NCBI RefSeq assembly: GCF_040214835.1
Contig: NZ_CP157874.1
Span: forward strand, 2,298,001-2,362,000
Origin: Pseudomonas asiatica
GTDB taxonomy: Bacteria; Pseudomonadota; Gammaproteobacteria; Pseudomonadales; Pseudomonadaceae
Length of the DNA stretch: 64,000 bases
Direction of reading: 5' to 3'
Position 1 is the first letter of the stretch, and every line of letters begins with the position of its first letter. The translations under genes and the position numbers were made by a program. A model generated the notes under the pieces. The model was not told the DNA's origin, did no database searches, and saw only the letters and a program-made list of their open reading frames with translations. Shown here in pieces: positions 34,698 through 43,200 of the stretch.

Positions 34698-35827
34698 GAC
34701 AGGTTTTCCTTGTGGTGGTTGGGCTGAAAGCGGTTGATGGAAAAAGCCGCAAGGCTGAGTGCCGGCGCGCCGTGCAGGATGCATTGCGCCAACGCTTCAC
34801 CGGCAGCCGGGCCTATCTGGAAGCCGGCACCGGCAAAGCCGAAACCATGCAGCAGGCCGGGCTGGTGCAGGCTGGGGCCGAGCACCGGTTCGTCATCGGG
34901 CAGGTAGCCTTCGGTGCCGCTCCAGGTGCGAATGGCCTGGGCGCCGGCCAGTGCCGGGTACAGCTCGGTGGCATTGCGCAGGATGTCGAGCACTGCGGCC
35001 TGGCCCGGGCGTGCGGTGGTCGGGGTAAGGGCAAAACCGCGCCCGCCGCCCAGCACGCAGTTGCCACGCGCCACCTGGCGGGCGTAGATGCCGCCGCCTT
35101 CGACCCCGGTGCTGGCGGTCATGAACAGCGGCAGCGGCTCGGTCACCAGCATGGCGGGGTGGGCCGCGGTCAGCGGCACCGGCTCGCCGAACTGCTCGGC
35201 CAGTTGCGCCGACCAGGCGCCGGCGCAATTCAACAGCCAGGGCGCCTTGAAGCCTTGGCCGCTGCTGGTGCTTACGCTGAAACGGTGGCCGTCGTGCCCC
35301 ACCTCCAGCACTTTGCACTGCTCATGCACCTGGGCGCCGCTGCGTCTGGCCGCCTGGGCGAAGGCCGGTGACACCAGCCGTGGGTTGGCATGGCCGTCCT
35401 CGGGGCAGTACGAGGCGCCGACAGCGATATCGCCCACCCAGGGGAAGCGCTGGCGCAGTTCGCGTCGTTCAAGCAGTTGCAGGCGAAGGTCAAAAGCCTG
35501 GGTACGCCGGGCATAGGCCTTCAAGGCATCGAAGTCGGTTTCGCTGCGGGCCAGCTTCAGGTGGCCGCTGCGGGCGTATTCGCCATCGATGCCGATCCAA
35601 TCGCGCAGATTCCCCCAGATGGCATGGGCGCGCATCGACAACGGCAGCTGGGCCAACGAGCGGCCCTGGCGGCGCACACCGCCGTAGTTCACCCCGCTGG
35701 AGTGCGAGCCGCAGAAGTCGCGTTCCAGCAATGCCACTTGCCGACCAGCGCGGGCCAGGGTCAAGGCCGCGCTGCTGCCGATGATGCCGCCGCCGACGAT
35801 GATGGCGTCCACTTCGATCAACTTCAT
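34694..35827 (-). CDS. FAD-dependent oxidoreductase, beta-subunit type (HcnC/OoxB-like, DAO family)
   Basis: A 377-residue protein of the D-amino acid oxidase/glycine oxidase family. The FAD motif AIIVGGGIIGSSAALTL is at the N-terminus, and the C-terminal family block reads GEALAQCILHG after HGFGFAGAGFQIGP. It matches the small catalytic flavin subunit of heterotrimeric dehydrogenases such as HCN synthase (HcnC), opine oxidase (OoxB) and D-hydroxyproline dehydrogenase. It overlaps its neighbours on both sides by ATGA junctions. It likely oxidises a C-N bond of an imported amino compound, passing electrons to the alpha and gamma subunits. Confidence 0.85.
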   Translation of the reverse strand: MKLIEVDAIIVGGGIIGSSAALTLARAGRQVALLERDFCGSHSSGVNYGGVRRQGRSLAQLPLSMRAHAIWGNLRDWIGIDGEYARSGHLKLARSETDFDALKAYARRTQAFDLRLQLLERRELRQRFPWVGDIAVGASYCPEDGHANPRLVSPAFAQAARRSGAQVHEQCKVLEVGHDGHRFSVSTSSGQGFKAPWLLNCAGAWSAQLAEQFGEPVPLTAAHPAMLVTEPLPLFMTASTGVEGGGIYARQVARGNCVLGGGRGFALTPTTARPGQAAVLDILRNATELYPALAGAQAIRTWSGTEGYLPDDEPVLGPSLHQPGLLHGFGFAGAGFQIGPAAGEALAQCILHGAPALSLAAFSINRFQPNHHKENLS

Positions 35828-37182
35828 GGTTTTATCTCCAGGCCAAAGGGCAGGGGCTTGACCGGTGCCTGGCCACGCAGGCGCCCTACCTGGTCAATGG
35901 CCCGACCACTTTCGCAGGCGATCAACTCGGCGGCAGCGGCACCGCACACTCGGCCCTGGCAGCGGCCCATGCCGACTCGGCACATGGCCTTGACCCGGTT
36001 GATTTCCCAGTGCCCGGCACGCACGGTGGCGCGGATTTCCCCGGCGCTGATCTGTTCGCAGCGGCACACGGTGAGATGGTCCGGGGCTTGGCGGGCCCAC
36101 TGCTCGGGAAATGGAAAGGCCTGCTCCAGCCCTTGGCGGAAGCGCTGCAAGGTGGCCAGGCGCCTTTCCAGTTGCTGCTGGCGCTGCGGGTTGCCGGGCT
36201 TGCCGAGGTCGGCCAGCAGTGTCAGGGCGGCCAGTTCACCGCTCATCTCGGCACCGTCGGCACCGAGGATGCCGGCACCGTCGCCTGCCAGGTACACGCC
36301 GGGGCTGGTGGCCCGGCCCTGGGCGTCACGTACCGGTAGCCAGGCGCGGTTGAGCGCGCTCCAGGCGAACTGGCAACCCAGCAGGTCGGCCAGTTGGGTT
36401 TCACTGCGCAGGGCGTGGGCGAATGCCACGGCGTCGCACGGCAGGTCGTGTTGCTGGCCATTGTGCAGCCAGCGCACACCGCTGGCGCGTTGCTCGCCGT
36501 CGATACCCAGCAGGGTCACGCCCTGGTGCACCGGCACACCCTTGCGGGCCAGCCAGGCTCGGTAGTACAGGCCCTTGGCAAAGGTGCCCGGTTGCAGAAG
36601 CAGGCGTGGCAGGGCACGCACCTGGGCGCTGAACGGTGAGGTGTCGAGCACCGCGCTGACCGTGGCACCGGCCTTGGCGTACTGGTAGGCCACCAGGTAC
36701 AGCAGCGGCCCGCTGCCGGCCAGCACCACCCGTTCACCGATCGCGCAGCCCTGGAACTTCAGGGCGATTTGCGCAGCGCCCAAGGTATAGACCCCAGGAA
36801 GGGTCCAGCCGGGTATCGGCAACACCCGGTCGGTGGCACCGGTGGCGACGATCACCCGGTCGAACGCCAGGCGGTCGGCCAGTTGGCCCTGTTGCAAGGT
36901 GTCCAGCACTTGCTGCTCGGCGTTCCATACCAGGGTGTCCGGGCGGTAGTCGACCTGCCCGCGCAGTTGCTCGAGGGTGGCGTGCACGGCTTGCGCCTTT
37001 CCTGCCTCGAAGCCGTACAACGCTTTGGCCGAGCGGCGAAAGTTGGCCGGCTGCTGGCGGTAGATCTGCCCGCCGCCGCGGCTGGCTTCGTCCAGCAGCA
37101 CCGGGCGCAGGCCGTGGGCTACCAGGGTTTGCGCGGCGCGGATGCCGGCCGGGCCGGCACCGATGATCACGATCGCACTCAT
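35824..37182 (-). CDS. FAD/NAD(P)-binding oxidoreductase, alpha-subunit type with BFD-like Fe-S domain (HcnB/OoxA-like)
   Basis: A 452-residue flavoprotein. The FAD motif IVIIGAGPAGIRAAQTL is at the N-terminus; a second dinucleotide site is around VVLAGSGPLLYLVA. The C-terminus has the BFD-type cysteine set CRCEQIS ... CRVGMGRCQGRVC, which should hold a [2Fe-2S] cluster. This is the architecture of the alpha subunit of opine oxidase, HCN synthase and D-hydroxyproline dehydrogenase. The ATG at 37182 overlaps the stop of the 2Fe-2S gene; longer frames are shadows of that gene. It probably relays electrons from the beta subunit. Confidence 0.85.
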   Translation of the reverse strand: MSAIVIIGAGPAGIRAAQTLVAHGLRPVLLDEASRGGGQIYRQQPANFRRSAKALYGFEAGKAQAVHATLEQLRGQVDYRPDTLVWNAEQQVLDTLQQGQLADRLAFDRVIVATGATDRVLPIPGWTLPGVYTLGAAQIALKFQGCAIGERVVLAGSGPLLYLVAYQYAKAGATVSAVLDTSPFSAQVRALPRLLLQPGTFAKGLYYRAWLARKGVPVHQGVTLLGIDGEQRASGVRWLHNGQQHDLPCDAVAFAHALRSETQLADLLGCQFAWSALNRAWLPVRDAQGRATSPGVYLAGDGAGILGADGAEMSGELAALTLLADLGKPGNPQRQQQLERRLATLQRFRQGLEQAFPFPEQWARQAPDHLTVCRCEQISAGEIRATVRAGHWEINRVKAMCRVGMGRCQGRVCGAAAAELIACESGRAIDQVGRLRGQAPVKPLPFGLEIKP

Positions 37183-37487
37183 GGCTGACGCCCCGGGTCG
37201 CGGGTCACGCACTGGCCCGGTTCCAGAAAGGTCGAGCAGGCGCGTACCCGGCGGCCATCCTGCAGGCGTACCCAGCAGTCCTGGCAGGCGCCCATCAGGC
37301 AGAAGCCGGCGCGTGGTTCGGCGCTGAAGTCGCTGCCGCGCAGGTGCCCGGCATTGGTCAGGATGGCAGTCAGCAGGGTATCGCCGCTCATGCCTCTGGC
37401 CGGTTGGCCGTCGAGCAGGAAGGGCACAGGCTCGCGGTCGTGTTCGGCCACGCGCTTGAACAGAGGCATGGGGGCATTCCTTGTCAT
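37179..37487 (-). CDS. (2Fe-2S)-binding protein, gamma-subunit type (HcnA/OoxC-like)
   Basis: A 102-residue ferredoxin-like subunit with four cluster cysteines: C63, C68 and C71 (GFCLMGACQDCW) and C84 (VRACST). It fits the gamma subunit of heterotrimeric amino acid/opine dehydrogenases; order and sizes of the three subunit genes copy HcnA-HcnB-HcnC. The ATG at 37487 overlaps the permease stop (ATGA), as at most junctions of this operon. An internal ATG at 37469, preceded by AAGGA, is a good alternative giving 96 residues. Confidence 0.85.
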   Translation of the reverse strand: MTRNAPMPLFKRVAEHDREPVPFLLDGQPARGMSGDTLLTAILTNAGHLRGSDFSAEPRAGFCLMGACQDCWVRLQDGRRVRACSTFLEPGQCVTRDPGRQP

Positions 37488-38278
37488 TGCTTGCCCACCA
37501 GCACGCGGTCCAGGCCATATACGCGGTCCAGGGCGACCATGGTCAGGGCGGTGACGGCGATCACCAGCGCCGAGACGGCGGCCATCATCGGGTCGATGGA
37601 TTCGGTGGCGTATACGTACATGCGCACTGGCAGGGTCTGGGTGGCAGGCGAGGTGACGAAGATCGACAGGGTCACTTCGTCGAAGCTGTTGATGAACGCC
37701 AGCAGCCAGCCGCCGGCCACACCGGGCAGGATCATCGGCAGGGTGACCTTGCAGAACAGCGTGACCCGGCCAGCACCCAGGCTTTGCGCGGCCTGCTCGG
37801 CGCTGCGATCGATACCGATGGCTGCAGCCAGTACCAGGCGCAGCACGTAAGGGGTGATCACCACGACATGGGCGAACACCAGCCAGGCGAAGCTGCCATT
37901 GACCCCCAGCAAGGCGAACAGCCGCAGCAAGGCCACACCCAGCACCAGGTGCGGGATGATGATCGGCGACAGCAGCAGGCCGTTGAGAAAGCCTTGGCCG
38001 GGGAAGCTGTAGCGGGTGATCGCCAGGCCCGCCGGCACGGCGATCAAAGTGGCCAGCGAGGCAGCCAGGGCCGCGAGTTTCAGGCTGTTGTAGAACGCAT
38101 CGAGGAAATCGGCACGCTCGAACACGGCGCTGAACCAGCGCAGCGAGAAGCCGGCGGTGGGCAGGCTCAGGGTGTTTTCCGGGGTGAATGCCACCAGGCA
38201 CACCACCACCAGCGGGGCGAGCATGAACAGCATCACCAGGGCGTGAAAGGAAAGGGCCAGCGGGCCGTTACGGGTCAT
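37484..38278 (-). CDS. ABC transporter permease (PotC-like)
   Basis: A 264-residue inner-membrane subunit with six hydrophobic segments. The EAA loop that meets the ATPase is seen as EQAAQSLGAGRVTLFCKVTL. It is of the spermidine/putrescine-type PotC branch. The ATG at 38278 follows TTGGAG; the TTG at 38293 is a longer but weaker choice. It starts 4 nt after the stop of the partner permease and overlaps the 2Fe-2S gene by 4 nt. Confidence 0.87.
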   Translation of the reverse strand: MTRNGPLALSFHALVMLFMLAPLVVVCLVAFTPENTLSLPTAGFSLRWFSAVFERADFLDAFYNSLKLAALAASLATLIAVPAGLAITRYSFPGQGFLNGLLLSPIIIPHLVLGVALLRLFALLGVNGSFAWLVFAHVVVITPYVLRLVLAAAIGIDRSAEQAAQSLGAGRVTLFCKVTLPMILPGVAGGWLLAFINSFDEVTLSIFVTSPATQTLPVRMYVYATESIDPMMAAVSALVIAVTALTMVALDRVYGLDRVLVGKQ

Positions 38279-38282
38279 CGGT

Positions 38283-39152
38283 TCAGACTCCAAGTGCGCG
38301 TTTGTAGCGGCGTTCGACCAGCCGGTTCCAACTGAGCATCACCAGCAGGTTGATCAGCAGCAGGGCCACGGCGATGGTGGCACCCATCGGCCAGTTCAGT
38401 TCGGCCAGGTACTGGTCGTAGATCATGGTGGCGACCATCTTCAGCCGGCGCCCGCCCAGCAGACCGGGGATGGCGAACGAACTGGCGGCCAGGCCGAACA
38501 CGATCAGCGTGCCCGACAGCACGCCGGGCATGATCTGTGGCAGCACGATGCGGCGGAACACCGTCCACTGGCTGGCACCCAGTGACAGCGCGGCTTGCTC
38601 GGCAGCCGGGTCGAGCTTCTGCAGCGAGGTCCACACCGGGATGATCATGAACGGCAGCATCACGTGGACCAGGCCGATGATCACCGCAAAGGGCGTATAC
38701 AGCAGCTTCACCGGCTGCCCGCCGAGGGCAGTGATGCCCTGGTTGACCAGGCCGTCGGCGCCCAGCAGCAGGCTCCAGCCGAAGGCCCGCACTACCACCG
38801 AAATCAGCAGCGGGGTCAGCACCAGGATCAGGAAGATCGAGCGCCACGGCGCGCCCATGCGGCTGAGCACCAAGGCCTCGGGGATGCCGATCAGCACGCA
38901 AAGCAGGGTGACCAGGGCGCTGATCCAGAAGGTGCGGAAGAAGATCTCGTAGTAGTAGGTGTCGGTCACCAGGCTCAGGTAATGGCCGAGGGTGTACTGG
39001 CCGGCCTGGATGCCGCTGCTGTAGTCGAACGCGTTGAACGACAGCAGCACGGTCAGCCCCAGTGGCACCACCAGCAAGGCCAGGAACAACAGCAGCGCCG
39101 GCATGCTGAGGCCGTAGCCCCAGGCGCTGCTGCGCAGTTTTGCCGCGCTCAT
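38283..39152 (-). CDS. ABC transporter permease (PotB-like)
   Basis: A 289-residue inner-membrane subunit with six hydrophobic segments and the EAA loop EQAALSLGASQWTVFRRIVL. It is the PotB-type partner of the next permease. Its start overlaps the ATPase stop by 4 nt (ATGA). The two permeases, the ATPase and the binding protein form a full importer with the dehydrogenase genes inserted between permease and binding protein. Confidence 0.87.
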   Translation of the reverse strand: MSAAKLRSSAWGYGLSMPALLLFLALLVVPLGLTVLLSFNAFDYSSGIQAGQYTLGHYLSLVTDTYYYEIFFRTFWISALVTLLCVLIGIPEALVLSRMGAPWRSIFLILVLTPLLISVVVRAFGWSLLLGADGLVNQGITALGGQPVKLLYTPFAVIIGLVHVMLPFMIIPVWTSLQKLDPAAEQAALSLGASQWTVFRRIVLPQIMPGVLSGTLIVFGLAASSFAIPGLLGGRRLKMVATMIYDQYLAELNWPMGATIAVALLLINLLVMLSWNRLVERRYKRALGV

Positions 39153-40168
39153 GCCGCCACCTCGCCAGCGTTCAGTACCCGCAGCAGGGCATCGTTCCAG
39201 TCCAGGCCGACCTGTGTGCCTTCATCCAGCGGTGTGTTGCCGTCGTTGGCACGCACCACGGCCAGGTTGCCCAGAGCGGTGTCGACCCGATACAGCCACT
39301 GGCTGCCGAGGAAGTAGCGGCAGCTGATGCGGCCTGCGAGCTTGCCGCTACCGGCCGGGCCGAGGCTGATTTTTTCCGGGCGCAGGCTGAGGGTCAGCGG
39401 GCCCTGGGCATTCGCCTGCGGTTGCCCGCCGGGGCCGGTTACGCCGCGCAGGCGGTTGGCCTTGCCGACAAAGTCGGAAATGAAGGGCGTACCCGGGTGT
39501 TCGTAGAGGCGGTAGGGGTCATCTACCTGGGTGATGCGCCCGGCCTCCATCACCACCACCCGGTCGCTGATCGACAAGGCCTCGGCCTGGTCGTGGGTGA
39601 CCATCAAGGTGGTAATGCCGACCTCGTTCTGGATGCGACAGATCTCGAACTGCATTTCTTCACGCAGGTGGGCGTCCAGGTTGGACAGCGGTTCGTCCAG
39701 TAGCAGTACCGGCGGTTCGATCACCAGTGCGCGGGCCAGGGCCACCCGCTGACGCTGGCCGCCGGAGAGTTCGCGCGGGTAGCGCTCGGCATGCTTGTCC
39801 AGACGCACCAGCGCCAGGGCCTGGTCGACCCTGCGGGCGATGTCGGCGTTGGCCACCTTGCGCATGCGCAGGCCAAAGGCGACGTTGTCGCGCACGGTCA
39901 TGTGCGGGAACAGCGCGTAGCTCTGGAACACCACGCCCAGGCCTCGGCTGGCCGGCTTGGCGTGGGTGATGTCGCGGCCGTCGAGGACAATGCGGCCGCT
40001 GGTGACCTCGACGAAGCCGGCAATCATTTGCAGGGTGGTGGTCTTGCCGCAGCCCGAAGGGCCAAGCAGGGAGACGAACTCGCCTTTCTCGATGGCCAGT
40101 GACGAGCTGGCCACTGCCTCCGTGGCGCCATAGCGCTTGCAAAGCTTGTCGATCAACAGAAAGGTCAT
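39149..40168 (-). CDS. ABC transporter ATP-binding protein (PotA-like)
   Basis: A 339-residue ATPase. Walker A is GPSGCGKTTT, the Q-loop is VVFQSYALFPH, the signature is LSGGQRQRVALARAL, Walker B is LLLDEPLSNLDA and the H-loop is VTHDQ. A C-terminal TOBE regulatory domain starts near residue 245, as in PotA/MalK-type importers. It is the first gene of the operon; the ATG at 40168 is preferred to the in-frame codon at 40186. The promoter must lie in the 249-nt gap shared with the divergent IclR gene. Confidence 0.88.
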   Translation of the reverse strand: MTFLLIDKLCKRYGATEAVASSSLAIEKGEFVSLLGPSGCGKTTTLQMIAGFVEVTSGRIVLDGRDITHAKPASRGLGVVFQSYALFPHMTVRDNVAFGLRMRKVANADIARRVDQALALVRLDKHAERYPRELSGGQRQRVALARALVIEPPVLLLDEPLSNLDAHLREEMQFEICRIQNEVGITTLMVTHDQAEALSISDRVVVMEAGRITQVDDPYRLYEHPGTPFISDFVGKANRLRGVTGPGGQPQANAQGPLTLSLRPEKISLGPAGSGKLAGRISCRYFLGSQWLYRVDTALGNLAVVRANDGNTPLDEGTQVGLDWNDALLRVLNAGEVAA

Positions 40169-40380
40169 GGCTGTGCTCCATCGCAAACGGAACCGGGGTC
40201 AACCGGCAGTTTCAGGGTGGGCAGAGCGCCAGCGGCGAAAAGCAATGCTTTTACGGACGTTGGCGCTCGCTTCTGTGGCGGCGGCCGATGTTGTGATATC
40301 GCCCTATGGACCGGAGAGTAGGGCAATGATTAGGATGGCGACAAAGGGTAATTTCACTGGGTGACAGCTATTTTGAAATT

Positions 40381-40397
40381 ATTCCACTGAATGGAAT
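40381..40397. promoter_or_regulatory. Candidate IclR-C operator
   Basis: Inverted repeat ATTCCA-N5-TGGAAT, 20 nt before the IclR-C start and in the divergent region with the importer operon. The position suits autoregulation. Confidence 0.5.
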
Positions 40398-40417
40398 TTT
40401 TAAGGGTTTGACGAAAA

Positions 40418-41245
40418 ATGGATTCCGATAAGCGAAATGAGCAGGCCAAGGAAGTAGGTGTCAGTGCGGTGTCGCGTTTGTTCGCCGTGTTGCGTGCGCT
40501 GGGAGAATGCGGCGGCGAGGGCGAGAAGGTCAGCCAGCTGGCGCAGCGGGTTGGCCTGGCGCAACCCACAACCCACCGCCTGCTGCGCAGCCTGATTGAA
40601 GAAGGCATGGTCGATCAGTGCGCGACCAGCAAGCGCTACCGGCTGAGCCTGGATTTTTTTGCCTTGGCGGCCAAGGCCGGGCAAGTCGGCAACCTGCGCG
40701 ATGTGGTGCGCCCCAGCCTGCTGCGGTTGTCGGCCTCGCTGGGCGATTCGCTGTTCCTGCTGGCGCGCTCGGGGTTCGATGCGGTGTGCCTGGACCGCAG
40801 CGAAGGGCCATACCCGATCCGTACCTTCACCGGCGATATTGGCGGCCGTGTGGCCTTGGGGGTGGGGCAGGGCAGCCTGGCAATCCTGGCCTTCCTGCCG
40901 GAGGAGGAGCGCGACGAGGTGATCCGCTACAACCTGCCGCGGCTGAAGGATTTCCACCATTACGACGAAGTCATGCTGCGCGCCGAAATCGACAATGTGC
41001 GCAGCCTCGGCTATGCCGGGCGCAATACCGGAGTGCTCGATGGCATGGCCGGCCTGGCGGTGCCGATCCTCGATCGTAACGGCCATGCGGTGGCGGCCCT
41101 GAGCGTGGCGACCATCAGCGACCGCCTGGGGCCCAACCGCATGCCGACCGTGGTGGCGCTGCTCAAGCGCGAGGCGGCGGCGATTGGCGAGCGGGTCAAC
41201 CCGTTCGACCCGGTGCTACGCCGGCCTTCGCATGTGTTTGGTTGA
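40418..41245 (+). CDS. IclR family transcriptional regulator (C)
   Basis: A 275-residue regulator. The winged helix is in VSQLAQRVGLAQPTTHRLLR (about residues 39-58), and the C-terminal effector domain shows GYAGRNTGVLDGMAGLAVPI and ALSVATISDRL. It is divergent from the importer-dehydrogenase operon, with an inverted repeat in the shared gap, so it is the likely local regulator. The ribosome site is weak (AAGGG about 11 nt upstream). The effector is unknown, probably the imported compound or a product. Confidence 0.86.
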   Translation: MDSDKRNEQAKEVGVSAVSRLFAVLRALGECGGEGEKVSQLAQRVGLAQPTTHRLLRSLIEEGMVDQCATSKRYRLSLDFFALAAKAGQVGNLRDVVRPSLLRLSASLGDSLFLLARSGFDAVCLDRSEGPYPIRTFTGDIGGRVALGVGQGSLAILAFLPEEERDEVIRYNLPRLKDFHHYDEVMLRAEIDNVRSLGYAGRNTGVLDGMAGLAVPILDRNGHAVAALSVATISDRLGPNRMPTVVALLKREAAAIGERVNPFDPVLRRPSHVFG

Positions 41246-41287
41246 GCTGCAGGCCCGGAGAACTCAGTACGCAAGCGGTCCGCGTAC

Positions 41288-41320
41288 CGTGTGGGAGCGG
41301 GCGTGCCCGCGAAGAATCCA
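41288..41320. repeat. Single REP unit
   Basis: One GTGTGGGAGCGGGCGTGCCC unit with CGCGAAGAATCC, between the convergent IclR-C and ABC exporter genes. Confidence 0.7.
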
Positions 41321-41346
41321 ACGCGGTGCCTGATCCCACCTCCTGC

Positions 41347-43200
41347 CTACTCCATCGCCTCGGCCACGCCCTGGTCCTCACCCAGGAACCCGCCGCTCTG
41401 GTGCTGCCACAACCGCGCATAAGTACCATTCTTCGCCAGCAGTTGCGCATGGGTGCCTTGTTCGATGATGCGCCCTTCATCCATCACGATCAGCCGGTCC
41501 ATGGCCGCAATCGTCGACAACCGGTGGGCGATGGCGATGACGGTCTTGCCTTGCATCATTTCATCCAGGCTTTCCTGAATGGCCACTTCCACTTCCGAGT
41601 CCAGCGCACTGGTGGCTTCGTCCAGCAGCAGGATCGGCGCGTTCTTCAGCATCACCCGGGCAATGGCGATGCGCTGGCGCTGGCCACCAGACAGCTTGAT
41701 GCCGCGCTCTCCCACCAAAGTGTCGTAACCGGTGTTGCCCTGGCGGTCGCTGAGCTGGCTGATGAAACCATCGGCCTGGGCATTGGCCGCAGCGGCGCGG
41801 ATCTGCGCTTCGGTGGCATCTGGGCGGCCATAGGCGATGTTGTCGCGAATCGAGCGGTGCAGCAGCGAGGTGTCCTGGGTGACCATGCCGATGGCGCTGC
41901 GCAGGCTGTCCTGGGTGACCTTGGCCACGTTCTGCCCGTCGATGCGGATTTCTCCACGGTCCACGTCGTAGAAGCGCAGCAGCAGGTTGATCAAGGTGGA
42001 CTTGCCAGCGCCGGAGCGGCCGACCAAACCGACTTTTTCGCCCGGGCGGATGTGCAGGCTCAGGTCGTCGAGTACCTGACGCTCGCCGTTGTAGTTGAAG
42101 CCGACCTTGTCGAAACTCACCGCGCCCCCCTTGGTTACCAGCTCGGCAGCGCCGGGCGCATCCGTTACCTTGGGGCCGCGGGTGAGAGTGGCCATGCCGT
42201 CCTGCACGGTGCCGATGTTTTCGAACAGCGAGGTTATCTCCCACATGATCCAGTGCGACATGCCGTTGATACGCAAGGCCATGGCGGTGATCGCCGCCAC
42301 CGCCCCGGTGCCGACCTGGCCCTGGTGCCACAGCCACAGCGCATAGCCACCGGCAGCAATGATCAAGCCCACCACCAGCGCCTGGTTGACGATTTCGAAC
42401 TGGCTGACCAGACGCATCTGGCGAAAACCGGTCTGCTTGAAGTCCTCCATGGCCGCGCGCGCGAAGTGCGCTTCGCGGTTGGCGTGCGAGAACAGTTTCA
42501 CCGTGGTGATGTTGGTGTAGGCGTCAGAAACCCGCCCGGTCATCGATGATCGGGCGTTGGCCTGCTCCTGGCCGACCTTGCCCAGGCGTGGCACGAAATA
42601 CAGCATGGCCAGGCCGAACAGCACGACCCAGGCAATGAATGGCAGTATCAGTTTCAGGGCAAAGCCACCGGCCAGGGCAATGATCGCGATGAAGTACACA
42701 CCGATCCCGGGCAGGATCTCGATGAGGGTGAACAACACATCGCGTACCGCCAGCGCCGTCTGCATCACCTTGGTGGTGACCCGGCCGGAAAACTCGTCAG
42801 AAAAGAACGACAGGCTCTGGCGCAGCATCAGCCGGTGAAAGTCCCAACGCAGGCGCAGCGGCAAATTGATCGCCAGTACCTGGTGCTGAAGCATGGTGCG
42901 CAGCGCCACCAACCCGATGCTGACCAGCAGGACCACGCCGATACCCCACAGCACCCGGGTTTCTTCAGGGCCGACGGCCCCGCCGGCCTGCCAGGCCGAA
43001 AGCAGGTCCACGACCTGGCCGAGGAAGGCGAACAGCCAGGCTTCGTAGATCGATACCCCGGCACTGAGCAGCGCAAGCGCCAGGATGTAGCCGCGCGCGC
43101 CCCGGGTGCAGGCCCACATGAAGCGCAACAGGCCAACCGGTGGCGGTGGTATCTCGTCAGGGGGGAAGGGGTCGAGCCATCGTTCAAAAATACGCAGCAT
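41347..43200 (-). CDS. ABC exporter, fused membrane and ATPase domains (MsbA/multidrug type)
   Basis: A 617-residue half-transporter. A membrane domain with about six helices occupies roughly residues 35-330. The ATPase domain follows: Walker A GRSGAGKSTL, signature LSGGQRQRIAIARVM, Walker B ILLLDEATSALD, H-loop IAIAHRLST. It would act as a homodimer in the inner membrane and export a lipid, peptide or drug; the substrate cannot be told. It is a single-gene unit, and no outer-membrane partner is adjacent. From its position between unrelated modules it does not clearly belong to the cellulose operon. Confidence 0.88.
   Translation of the reverse strand: MLRIFERWLDPFPPDEIPPPPVGLLRFMWACTRGARGYILALALLSAGVSIYEAWLFAFLGQVVDLLSAWQAGGAVGPEETRVLWGIGVVLLVSIGLVALRTMLQHQVLAINLPLRLRWDFHRLMLRQSLSFFSDEFSGRVTTKVMQTALAVRDVLFTLIEILPGIGVYFIAIIALAGGFALKLILPFIAWVVLFGLAMLYFVPRLGKVGQEQANARSSMTGRVSDAYTNITTVKLFSHANREAHFARAAMEDFKQTGFRQMRLVSQFEIVNQALVVGLIIAAGGYALWLWHQGQVGTGAVAAITAMALRINGMSHWIMWEITSLFENIGTVQDGMATLTRGPKVTDAPGAAELVTKGGAVSFDKVGFNYNGERQVLDDLSLHIRPGEKVGLVGRSGAGKSTLINLLLRFYDVDRGEIRIDGQNVAKVTQDSLRSAIGMVTQDTSLLHRSIRDNIAYGRPDATEAQIRAAAANAQADGFISQLSDRQGNTGYDTLVGERGIKLSGGQRQRIAIARVMLKNAPILLLDEATSALDSEVEVAIQESLDEMMQGKTVIAIAHRLSTIAAMDRLIVMDEGRIIEQGTHAQLLAKNGTYARLWQHQSGGFLGEDQGVAEAME

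Noticed and set aside
33654..37487. True HCN synthase genes
   Set aside because: Order and sizes match hcnABC, but this arrangement is shared by opine and hydroxyproline dehydrogenases, and the ABC importer context points to uptake catabolism; a gene name would be unsafe.
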